Of a stretch of 64,000 nucleotides of DNA, positions 54,700 to 64,000 are shown in pieces. The stretch is from positions 86,464,001-86,528,000 of the forward strand of contig NC_135786.1 of NCBI RefSeq assembly GCF_051106095.1, read 5' to 3'. The DNA comes from Pogona vitticeps (Eukaryota; Chordata; Lepidosauria; Squamata; Agamidae). A program made the position numbers and the translations under genes. The notes beneath the pieces are model-generated. The model had not been told where the DNA came from, did not search any database, and saw nothing but the letters and a program-made list of their open reading frames with translations. Positions within the stretch are counted from its first letter, which is position 1. Each line of letters starts with the position of its first letter.

Positions 54700-54955
54700 C
54701 TCGGAGTTCCGATATCCAATCTTCACCAAAGTTGGCAGGCGTGTTAGGGAAAGACTTAGGAAGCTCGGTTGTGATTCTGGATTCTCTAAGTACCTGGGGG
54801 GAGCTTTCCTGTGGGGGTGCTCTTTGTGACTATATAAGTCAGGGGTCCATGATCCAATGTTTATCAACCTTTCCAAACTTGTAGAAAAGTGTCTGAGGAG
54901 ACTTCCCTGCAAATTTGGAGTCTCTAGATTGTTGGAGGCCAGTGTTACAGCCATT
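54700..54955. repeat. Two diverged ~150-bp units
   Basis: 'GATATCCAATCTTCACCAAAGTTGGCAGGCGTGTTAGGGAAAGACTT' near 54710 is echoed by 'GATCCAATGTTTATCAACCT ... GTAGAAAAGTGTCTGAGGAGACTT' near 54850, and both are followed by a TCTCTA(A/G) phrase. Confidence 0.5.
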
Positions 54956-55100
54956 TAAAGTCAGATGAATTGACAGATTGATCCATCGATTTGTCGAAGA
55001 ATATTCGTATATCCATATTTGTTGATCCATTAATCTTGATGAATACTGGATCAAAACGAATTGGCTTTTTAAAAAAAATTTGTTCCCATCTCTAATTATA

Positions 55101-57830
55101 ATCCTGGAATGCTTAATGCTTCTTTCTAAAATGTGTACCTCCATTTGCCACCCGAGAGAGCATTCCTTGCAGAAATGGATTTCTCTGCATTTGTGCTTTG
55201 CCCGTCAGTGACAGATTTTCATAATCACATATATCTTCTTGATTTATTTATTATTCATTAAAATATTTCTAAAGCTGCTTTCAGGACAGTAACCAATTAA
55301 AAGGTATATGCTATATTAGAAATAAATCTTGAATGCTTAAAAATACATATACTGAACAATACAAATCAATCATATGGTCTAGCTGAGAAGGCTTCAGAGG
55401 GCTATTGTAGGCTTACTTTCCTGTGCAGAAAACAAGCTCACAACTAGCAGTGGAGCAGCTTCTTTTTCTGCATTGGAAGATAGGGTAGAGATAGGCCTAT
55501 GAAGCTATGCCTTTCCTCCTGGTCAGACGCATTTAGTTTCTGTAAGTATAGGTATGTGAGGTGGATCTCTCAGAATAGAGAATTATAGGATTCATTGTTT
55601 TTTAAAAAAAACAGAAAATGTTATGGCTGGCACTAGCCCTTACCCACTGCTGGAAGATGGAGCCACCTCTCATTCTGACTGAAATAATGCTAGTCTTGAC
55701 AGGAAAACTGTTTCCCCACTCCTTTCCTATATGATTAAGGTCTTCGATAGACTTTTGTCCTCTGAAGTGACACCGTTCTGTTGTTCAGCTTATTTGACAT
55801 CTTCAGGCAATCCACCTGAAGAAACAGACTCATCCTCATTCCTGCTACAAAGGATATTCTTTAAAGAACGTCAGATTTCTGCAAGAAATGTAACACAGGA
55901 AGCATTGGTAGAACATGCTTGCTTGGTTGGCATTGTTCAAAGCAATTTTTATGCCATTTTCCCAAGAAAAGCTCTTAGGCTTTTGTGGAAACGCTGGAAT
56001 TTAATAGACAGCCTGTAGAACCAGGCCCCATGGTTCTACAGACAGGAAGCCATACCCCTGCCTGAATGAAATATCATCAATGGACACACTGTTGCACACA
56101 TGGTATCTTCCCAGTTCAACAGCCATAATAGCTCCATGCATATTAACTATTCAGAAGGCAGTAAAGAGCTTGATTTACTATCTCCTTCCTAGAGAAAAAC
56201 TGATCAGTCCAATGTATTGTACTAGGAGACGAAAGATCCAGCTTCCAATAGCCAAAAAACCATGAAACTCCAGTGATATCCTGCCTCCCACCCCCCACGT
56301 ACCTGATCTACCTCACAGAGTTGTGAGAGAGAAGTGGGGAGGAGAAGAGCTTTGTATGCTGCTTATTTGCATTTCAAAAAGGGTTCTGGGTAAAGGACCC
56401 CAGCTAATCCATATGCACACAATGTACTGGCCAGAAATAAGTGATTCTACAGAAGAATTAGATATAGTCTAACAGAGGGAAGGCCCTAGTCATCCCAATA
56501 TGGAGAAATTAGTGGGGGAAAGATATTAATCATATAGCAGATCTCCACCAGAAAATGTGGATTGTACACAGTTAAGATAGTTTACGGGAGGAAATGAATG
56601 CAAAGGGAGAAACACAACACAAAATGTAAATGAACAAGGCCTATTTTATTGCCAGCCACATTCTGCAAATGACAGTAATCACAGATCACACATGGATGAG
56701 TCTGAAAACAAAGGTACCTGTAAAACTTTGTCCTATTAAGTGCTTTATATGGGGGGGTGGAATCAGAGCAGACTTTTCCCTTGACGACTCAATTAATTCT
56801 CTAAGCAGCATAATATTTCAAGGCTAATGCAAATGGCAAAATGAAAGTTACAGACTTTTCTTTATTTAAAAAAAAGCAGAGTGATGGAAGTACAAGCTCA
56901 TTGTAACAAGGTCAAGGCTGGCTCATGCACTCTAAATCTCTCTGCAGAATTTGCAAACTTGGCAACCAAGGTAAGATATACTTCTATTCAGTAAGAGATG
57001 CTGCCAACCCTTTGGAGGGGCTGTTCCAGCAGTGGCATTGTTGACATGCAAAGCACAGTACCTTGGCTCCGTTTAACCATACTAATTAGATTGTTTCCTT
57101 TTGCAAACTGTTCCCCACATCCACCACATGAAATGAGACACAATAAAGCCAGCAGTAAGCTAAGCAGGTAAGGCTGCCTCCATTTACACAGGGCATGGGT
57201 GCCATTTAAAAAAACATTCATGCTGCTAGTTAATAGGAAAACAAGAAAGAAGGAAAGCACACGTGTGCATTTGATCCACATATCTTTCACTCTGCTATTT
57301 TTCACTGGACCCCAGCCATCTCTTGAAAGCAGGATGCCTTGGTGAAGGATCATTACTTATGCACTAATGCGATGGGGGTGGCGGGAGTTGCTCAAAGTAC
57401 AGAAATCCTGATAATTCAATGCTACAGTTTTCAATCAACCTGTGAGAACGAAGAACGTCCTAGCGTTGCAGTTATGAAATAGCTTCCATGACTATTAGCT
57501 GTGCGGCCAATACTGTCCCCTAAGATGGGGATGCCATTTTTAGTGGAACAATAGCAAGACAGGGCTGTCAACCTCATGTCTTACTGGTGGGCTTTCCATG
57601 GGCATCTGGTTAGCCATTGTGAGAAGCTAGGATGTTGGGCTAGATGTTAGCATCCTTGCCTTGCTGGACTACAAATAATGTGTGTTTTTGTCCTGAGGAG
57701 ATTCTCCCATGTTTCCTTCTATGTATTACTCAAAAATACATTTGCCCCATATTTTCATGAACAACAATCAAAATATGTATCCTTAAATTATATTGCTTTT
57801 TAGCAACTTACTGTTGAGTAGTGTGATAAA
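55101..57830. other. Long unannotated spacer
   Basis: AT-rich DNA without recognisable transposons, RNA genes or coding motifs. The frames at 55731-56018 and 56988-57353 (minus) have no identifiable domain. Confidence 0.4.
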
Positions 57831-58015
57831 CTGTGTGGTGCAGTGGGTAGAATGACAGATTATGACTCAAGAGACCTAGGTTTGAATCCTTGCTCATCCA
57901 TGGAAATTCATCTGGAACCAGGGGGACTGGCAGAACCACTCCTTAAATATCACACTTACTTTGAAAGCTCTATTAAGGTTGCCATAAATCAGTTCCAACC
58001 TTATAGCACAAAACA
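57831..58015 (+). mobile_element. tRNA-type squamate SINE
   Basis: The head reads CTGTGTGGTGCAGTGGGTAG (box A region), then 'AAGAGACCTAGGTTTGAATCC' (box B), 'CATGGAAATTCATCTGG', 'AACCACTCCTTAAATATC' and 'GTTGCCATAAATCAGTTCC'. It is the uninterrupted relative of 38205-38745. It ends in an A-rich stretch. Confidence 0.75.
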
Positions 58016-58270
58016 AAACATTTCCAAGAAAAAAGCTTTGGACTTCAGGTCTTCTATCAAAATTTAAAATAATAATATTTCTCCTTTATATAAGTGGATT
58101 ACGTACAGAGTGTTAGCCTCTGTTTGCTGGGTTATGGAGCCAAGAGGCACGAAGTGCCAATTCAGAATTGTTCTCCTGTCTGACCCACAGAATATGACTA
58201 TGGCTGGACACAAGAACCTTCTAACTCATTCATCTTAACCCCTCTTTCAAGGGGCTCCAGCAGCACAGTT
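58016..58270. other. Short spacer
   Basis: Nothing recognised. Confidence 0.4.
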
Positions 58271-58368
58271 CTGTTTATTATTATTTTATAATAATATTTC
58301 ACTACCACTTCTCCTTGGTATAAATCCCAAAGTGGTTTACAAAAACTGTTCAAGCACTTGCATATATT

Positions 58369-58399
<31 letters not shown>

Positions 58400-58440
58400 T
58401 TTGATTTATATCCCGCTCATCTGGTAAGTCGGTACCACTC
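58271..58440. repeat. LINE-like tail fragments around a (TTTA)n tract
   Basis: 'GGTATAAATCCCAAAGTGGTTTAC' (58317-58340) and, after the (TTTA)n tract at 58367-58402, 'GATTTATATCCCGCTC' look like 3' tails of reptile LINEs. Family not certain. Confidence 0.45.
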
Positions 58441-58857
58441 TTATATATATTTTTTAATATAAGAAAATGTTTAGGCATCATTGCTTTGTCTGTGTCAAGG
58501 TTTCAAGGCATTCTTCTCCTTTTTATTCAGCATCGTGGTTTATTTCCTCTGAGGAAAAATAATCAACAAAGGAAATTTTGACACAGCTGTCTTTGGAACA
58601 GGCAAACAAACCATGGCTTACAAACACACATAGATTTGGAAGCAGAGGTAAATAGAGGTGACCGTTGAAGAAGTAATAGACCATAATGTGTGAAGAACCA
58701 ATTAGCTGTGTAATCTCACCCAGTATTGAAAAGATGTGTCATTTGTACCAGTTGTATCCCAGTGGTTACTTCTCTTGGTCTGATCTATTGTTTGCACCAA
58801 TGATCAAATTAAGGGGAAAGATAATCACATTCAGAAAGGCAAAGAAGCAATAGGATT
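58441..58857. other. Short spacer
   Basis: AT-rich DNA, nothing recognised. Confidence 0.4.
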
Positions 58858-60313
58858 CTGTGTATTCGCGAAGGCTTTCACGGCCAGGATCTAATGGTTG
58901 TTGTGGGTTTTTCGGGCTCTTTGGCCGTGTTCTGAAGGTTGTTCTTCCTGACGTTTCACCAGTCTCTATGGCTGGCATCTTCAGAGGATAGCACTCTGTA
59001 TTCTGTTTGGGAGTTGAGTATTTATGGCTGTGAGATCAGCTTTTGTCCTTTTCAGGAGATGGGTGATTATGGTGATCAGTGTGTTTTTGTTGTGGATGTA
59101 TAATTACCCATAATCATCCATCTCCCGAAAAGGACAAAAGCTGATCTCATAGCCATAAATACTCAACTCCCAAACAAACTGTACCAGAGCACAGAGTTAG
59201 GAAGAATGTTGTTAGGAAGAACAACATTTGGAATACAGCCTAATAGCCTGAAAAACCCACAACAACCATTAGATCCTGGCTGTGAAAGCCTTCGCGAATA
59301 CACTGAACTCTTCTACGGGGAGGAAACAGTCAGGCAGACCCAGAGACTGGAAACATTCCAAAGCAAAAAAGCACCTACTATGTTCCTTAACATTTCTACT
59401 ACGCTTCAGAGACACAAAAACCATACCAGCCTTCCTCGGGACAAAAAGGACCATCATTTCCCCACAGGCCAGCCGCAACTATGACCGCCTGGAACATGCC
59501 CTCCTACAGGAAAGAATCCACACAACCCACAAAAAACTGGACTCCACAGTCAAAGAACTACTATGCCAACACATCAACACATCACGATCAGCCAAAAAAT
59601 GAGGTCAAGATTGGGACAAGATCGATACTCTCTCTTACAAAAAGATGGAAAAAGAAATGATAAACCACACAGCCAGACAAAAACAGAAATTCAACAAGTG
59701 CCAAACAAGCCAACAGAAACCTAAACTAAACAACTTACACATCATCATCAACCTATCGGAACACCAACTCTCCGTGGAAGAACCCTCAGTCTTAGCCAAA
59801 GGAGGAGATTTTGCAGTCATACCCAGTAAAATTCCTGTGGAAGACATTATTGCCAACGTAGAATCAGCATTATATCATCTTCCAGAAGAAAAAGCAGAAG
59901 AAATAAGAGTTGAAGTGACCAGGATCTTACGAAAAGCAAAAGCAAAGGAGAGAAATGCCATCAAGTCCCTGAACTCCAACCCAGGCATCATCATCCTGCC
60001 AGCAGACAAAGGCAACACCACAGTAATCATGGAAACAGAAGAATACAAGGACAAAATCAGGGAACTTTAGACGCCACCACCTACAGAAAACTGAAACGGG
60101 ACCCAACCAACAAAATCACAAAACAAACAAGCATGCTGATCAGGAGTTCCTCCCTGCACCCCAACGTCCTTCAATGAACCTGCAAGACAGAAGCTCTCCT
60201 GCCAAGACTATATGGACTCCCCAAAATCCCCAAGGACTCAATCCCACTCAGGCCCATTGTAAGTGCCATCGGCTCCCCAACATATGAATTAGCCAAACTT
60301 CTAGTGACCCTCC
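58858..60313 (+). mobile_element. Penelope-like element, 5' half with inverted terminal repeat
   Basis: The left arm (58858-59075, antisense, starting TGTATTCGCGAAGGCTTTCA) is mirrored by the right arm (about 59105-59308). Penelope-like elements are known for such inverted terminal copies. The plus strand then encodes a Penelope-type N-terminal region, including LSVEEPSVLAKGGDF and IPSKIPVEDIIANVE. Next come NPGIIILPADKGNTTVIMET and the early RT phrase [20 protein letters not shown], at about 59750-60290. The frame is interrupted. At 60314 a Ty3-type LTR begins, so the rest of the element is presumably beyond the window. It shares its terminal sequence with 30785-31020. Confidence 0.85.
59645..60070 (+). 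pseudogene. Penelope-like ORF, N-terminal open stretch
   Basis: 141 codons of the Penelope-like protein upstream of and entering RT. Recognisable pieces are INLSEHQLSVEEPSVLAKGG (about 35-54), IPVEDIIANVESALYHL (about 64-80), a Lys/Glu-rich helix, and PGIIILPADKGNTTVIME (about 113-130). The last corresponds to the 'ILPADKG' motif of the family. The GIY-YIG domain expected at the C-terminus is not in this copy's visible part. The ATG is not necessarily the natural start. Confidence 0.75.
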
Positions 60314-60828
60314 TGTTACATACAGCACTGATGTTACCTGTCTGTCATGGGTTTGGAGGGAAAGTTCCATCCTATGGGGAGTGGAAGGCGGGACATCAGG
60401 AGGAGGGGCTGTACTGTATATATAGGTGGAGTGTGTGTGGAGAAGTTAGGAGAAGCTGGAGGGAAAAGCTGAGAGAAGAAGCTTGAGTGGGAGTCTGTGT
60501 GTCAGACAGGGTACTACTGTGTGTCAGTCAGTACCAACCTGATAGGTTCAGGTGTCTGTATGGTTAGCCAGAACTGATAGGTTCAGGGTCTGTGCTTCAA
60601 GTTAAGTGTTCTGTGTGAACCAAACTGTGTGTATGTATGATTGAGACTAAGCCACGTTACTGTATCTTATTCACTTGATCCTTTTATTTTTCCCTGTGTG
60701 TTATTTAATAAACCTTGTTCTTTTATTTGTTAAAAATCCATCCCTGGTCTGTGTGACTTCTTATAGGGAATGGTTGGTGGCAGCTTAGTGAAACTGTGGC
60801 ATATCCCAGTAGGTCTGGGTTTGTCACA
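60314..60828 (+). repeat. 5' LTR of copy B
   Basis: 515 bp, TGTTACATACAG...GGTTTGTCACA. AATAAA lies at about 60707-60712 and a TATATATA-like element near 60415. It matches the copy A LTRs apart from the block near 60425-60490 and scattered changes. Confidence 0.93.
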
Positions 60829-61271
60829 TTGATTGGTGTCCAGCGTGTGGGATACGACTGGTCCAGTTGTCCAGTGGTCCAGCAAAGCCTTGGCAAGTGT
60901 GCCCAGAGCAAGGGGGGTCTAGTCAGGGACAATCTGAGGCACGTAGGTAATCTTCTAGGTGTACCTCACGGGGAGGTGCGCTAGTGGAAGAACGTGCCAA
61001 CTGGGGACTAGATTAGGGAGCTCTGAGGCAGCCTGTTTTGGCGGGAAAAAAGCTGAGGCAAAACTGTGTAGTAGCAGTGATCTAGCCTGCCTGCTGAGGG
61101 GCCTAGCAGAGGAGGGTAGACTCTGGCTCGCAACTGTTGCAAGTTAGTGCTGAAGAACAGCAGTAATCTATAGAAAGCTGGTTCTGAGGCAAAGGAAAAA
61201 AGAAAGAAAAAGTGGTCGCTTTATTTTGAGGCTTGACTTTTGAAAGCAGCCTGTTCTGGGGGGGGGGGATT
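60829..61271 (+). other. Leader of copy B
   Basis: It begins TTGATTGGTGTCCAGCGTGT as in copy A. A G run near 61257-61268 precedes the ATG. Confidence 0.8.
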
Positions 61272-64000
61272 ATGCCGTTGACTCGAAGCCAAATGGCAGA
61301 AATGGGTGAAGTGAGGGAACCCCAGGTGGACCAAGGTTCTGAGGATGAATTTGGCTCAGTGCAGGATGAGAGCACGGGAGAACAGAACCCAGAACTCAGG
61401 AAAATGCTCATAGCCCAACAGCATGAACTGAGGATGAGACGATTGGAAATGGAAAAGGAAGAGAAACAGGAAAGGGAAAGGGAGAGGCAAAGACAATTTG
61501 AATTGGAATTGCAGAGAGAGAAAATGGCGTTTGAGTTAAGAAAATTGGAACTGATGAATCAGAACAATAATAACAATAGGGATTCTGAGGGAGGCCAATT
61601 GTCTAAAGCTGACCTGAAGAAATTCCCTGTGTACCACAAGGGAGATTGTCCTGAGGTGTTCTTTTCCCTAGTGGAAAGAGCGTTTGTGGACTTCTCAGTA
61701 AGGGAAACTGAGAAGATGACCATCATGCGATCTTTAATCAATGGCAGCCTTGCAGAAGTCTATGCAGAGATGCCAGAGGAACTGATGAAAGATTTTGCAG
61801 AGTTTAAAAAACTGGTGTTTGCCAGACATGGGATAAATGCGGAACAGCTGAGGCAAAGATTCAGGTCAATCACCAAGAAACCAGAGCAGACTTTTACCCA
61901 AGTGGGGGCCCAATTGGTGAGGCTGCTAGAGAAATGGCTATCTCAGGAGGGGACAGAGACCTTTCAGCAGCTCAAAGACTTGATAGCGCTGGAACAGTTC
62001 TATTCAGTCCTGCATGGGGAACTGAAATTCCAGGTGAGGGAAAGGAAACCGAAATCTGTGGCAGAAGCAGCCGAGATCGCAGATTTTATTTCCCAAATAA
62101 GAAAGCCCCTGGGTGAGGGGAAATCGATGGGGAAACCTAAAGAAACCTACAGCAAGTACTCTCAGGGACCAGGGAAAAGCCAGCAAGGGGGAGGGGCCCA
62201 TGGTGAAGGGAAGCCCTCAGACATGAAACCAAGACCTCAGATTTTGGAGGGAAAACCAAAACAAGATGAGAAAGACTCAAAATATAGCAGAAAATGTTAT
62301 TTCTGTCAGGGAAAGGGCCATCTAATCTCAGAGTGTGAGAAATTAAAGCAGCTAAAAGGAATTGTGCCTCAGGATTCGAGTGGAACCAAGCCAAAAGCTG
62401 TGTTCTGTGTCCAGAAAGAGCAAAGCCCCTTGTCACTGAGGGAGCCTGTTGCCATGGCTACTCAATCTGGAACAGTTACATCTGCTGATCAGGCTGAGGA
62501 AAATGGTCCTCTTGTGGAGGTCAAGCGCTGCTTGCTCGTGAGAACAGATTCTCAGTTGTTTGAAACAGCAGGGGTGGACGTAGGAATACTTGACCATCAG
62601 TATCGGGGGCTGAGGGACACTTGTTCCCAGGTGACCCTGTGCCATCCAGATATTATTCCTAGGGAATATATAATCCCAAATGAGAGCATGAAGGTGGCAG
62701 GGATTGAGGGGCAGGTGATCTCACTGCCAGTAGCGGAGGTACCTGTGAACTTTCAAGGCTGGAGGGGAGTTTGGCGGCTAGCGATTTCATCGACTCTGCC
62801 AGCAGCCGTGCTCGTGGGAAATGACTTGGCTGAACATGTGAAACGGGTGCTAGTGATTACACGTTCACAAGCCACCACGGGGACAGTTCAGGGGGGTACT
62901 GATGAGCCAGAGACGGAAGCAGAGGGGAGTTCAGAAGCTGTGGTGGAAACCTTAACCACAGACAGCCGATTTGGCCAAGAGTAAAAGGCAGACGCCACTC
63001 TCCAAAAGTGTTTTGAACAGGTGACTGACGCCCAGCTAACACCTGAAACCCCAGTGAGATTTCTAGAGAAAAAGGGGATTTTGTATAGAGAGACCCTGAG
63101 GAATATCTCAAAAGGGGGAGATGGGATCCGAAGTCAGCTAGTGGTACCTGAAAAGTATCGCCCCATGATCTTACAAAGGGGGCACTCTGACATGTTTGCT
63201 GCGCACTTAGGGGTGAACAAAACACAGCAGAGAATCACACAGAATTTTTACTGGCCTGACATAGGGAAGCAGATCAAAGAGTTCTGTAAACAATGTGATG
63301 TGTGTCAAAGGCAGGGGAATAGCCGCGACAGGACCAAAGCAAAGTTGTGCCCTTTGCCTGTGATTGACACTCCGTTCAAATGCATAGGGGTGGATATTGT
63401 GGGACCTTTGCCCAAGGCCACAAAGAGGGGGAACAGGTTCATTCTCACCATTGTGGACCATGCCACGAGGTACCCTGAAGCCATACCCTTGACTAACATT
63501 GAAACTAACACAGTGGCAGATGCCTTGGTGGGGTATATGTCCAGGATGGGATTTGCCTCAGAAATAATCACAGATTTGGGCGCATCGTTCACATCGAAGC
63601 TCATGAAACGGTTATGGCAAATCTGTGGAATTAAGCACAAGGAAACCACTGCCTATCACCCTGAAAGTAATGGGTTAACTGAGAAGTTCAATGGGACTCT
63701 AATGCGCATGATTAGGGCTTACTTGGCAGAGAATCCAAACAATTGAGACCAGAAGCTGCAATCCCTTTTGTTTGCTTATCGATCAGTGCCACAAGCCAGT
63801 ACCGGGTTCAGTCCGTTTGAACTTTTATTTGGGAGAAGGGTGAAAGGGCCCCTTGATTTGATCAAACAAAATTGGGAGCAGATCACCCAGGATGACCCAC
63901 AAGACGTTGTGACATACATAGACACCTTGATGAATGACCTAAAGAGAAACCTAGAGCTGACAGCAGGGACCCTGCAAGCTCAAAAGGTCAGAAAGAAAGC
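61272..64000 (+). pseudogene. Gag-Pol region of copy B (partial, runs off window)
   Basis: Starts MPLTRSQMAEMGEVREPQVD. Parts in order: a Gag coiled coil (shorter than in copy A), the Gag core, the zinc knuckle CYFCQGKGHLISEC (about 62297-62340), a protease-type region (about 62500-62900) and an integrase. The integrase has an N-terminal zinc-binding region and a catalytic core (phrases VDIVGPLPKATKRGNRFILT and TAYHPESNGLTEKFNGTLMR, about 63220-63740). Then comes the GPLDLIKQNWEQI stretch shared with copy A. The protein closely matches copy A over the shared parts. Fossil with about two breaks. Confidence 0.85.

Larger units (their letters stand above)
52483..55095. repeat. Composite tandem-repeat block of unknown family
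   Basis: GC-richer than its surroundings and made of successive tandem arrays (listed separately). The far end reads 'TTTGTTCCCATCTCTAATTATAA' (about 55078-55100), a terminus seen on reptile dispersed repeats. The element could therefore be one large transposon with internal arrays, but no coding part or clear terminal repeat was found. Frames inside (for example 52692-53144, 54253-54618) are array by-products. Confidence 0.5.
60314..64000 (+). mobile_element. Ty3-type LTR retrotransposon, Gmr1-like, copy B (cut by window end)
   Basis: The 5' LTR is 60314-60828. The leader, Gag, protease and integrase parts follow, and RT is expected beyond 64000. It is closely related to copy A through the leader and Gag. 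The LTR differs in its 5' half (a short variant block near 60425-60490), so it may belong to a sister subfamily. The element sits inside the Penelope-like element at 58858-60313. It is broken, with about two breaks in the visible part. Fossil. The 3' end and target duplication lie outside the window. Confidence 0.9.

Overview
The window looks like intergenic DNA from a squamate reptile, probably a lizard. The evidence is the repeat mix. It holds a Bov-B LINE 3' end, Sauria SINEs whose tails match Bov-B, tRNA-type squamate SINEs, CR1 and L2/CR1-type LINEs, Penelope-like elements with a GIY-YIG nuclease region, several hAT and TA-flanked MITEs, many long microsatellites, and two Ty3-type LTR elements. 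I found no host protein-coding gene, tRNA gene, snoRNA or CRISPR array that I could support. Most of the window is non-coding host DNA seeded with transposable elements.

Layout. 0-15 kb: AT-rich spacer with three TA-flanked MITEs (247-678, 9779-10198, 13695-14481), a nested SINE pair near 4.7-5.1 kb, an antisense CR1 end at 6.6-7.1 kb and long TCTA/CCTA, AG and CAGA microsatellites. 15-24 kb: spacer with one copy of an unnamed dispersed repeat, a tRNA-type SINE and a complete 543-bp hAT MITE with a perfect 8-bp target duplication. 24-28.5 kb: an L2/CR1-type LINE split by a probable solo LTR, then a badly decayed CR1-type LINE. 30.8-33.4 kb: a Penelope-like 3' half (antisense), a hAT fragment and a Bov-B 3' end (antisense). 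33.5-39 kb: the second copy of the unnamed repeat, two Sauria SINEs and a CR1-tailed SINE.

39-51 kb is the most interesting part. A complete-looking Ty3-type element (40965-46617, 5-bp target duplication GACTC) has its integrase-derived region before reverse transcriptase, the order of the Gmr1 group. Around it lie two open reading frames of a family I do not recognise, one on the minus strand (39931-40584) and one on the plus strand (49709-50320), with a partial third unit at 39463-39678. They share a Trp-rich core and TQT-like motifs. 52.5-55.1 kb is a mosaic of at least four tandem-repeat families. 58.9-60.3 kb is the 5' half of a Penelope-like element headed by a ~220-bp inverted repeat. 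It is interrupted at 60314 by a second Gmr1-like copy that runs off the window.

The elements form partnerships: Bov-B with the Sauria SINEs, and CR1 with the CR1-tailed SINE. Many insertions are nested, which gives a relative order of events. Every assignment comes from reading sequence and translations by eye; no database search was possible.
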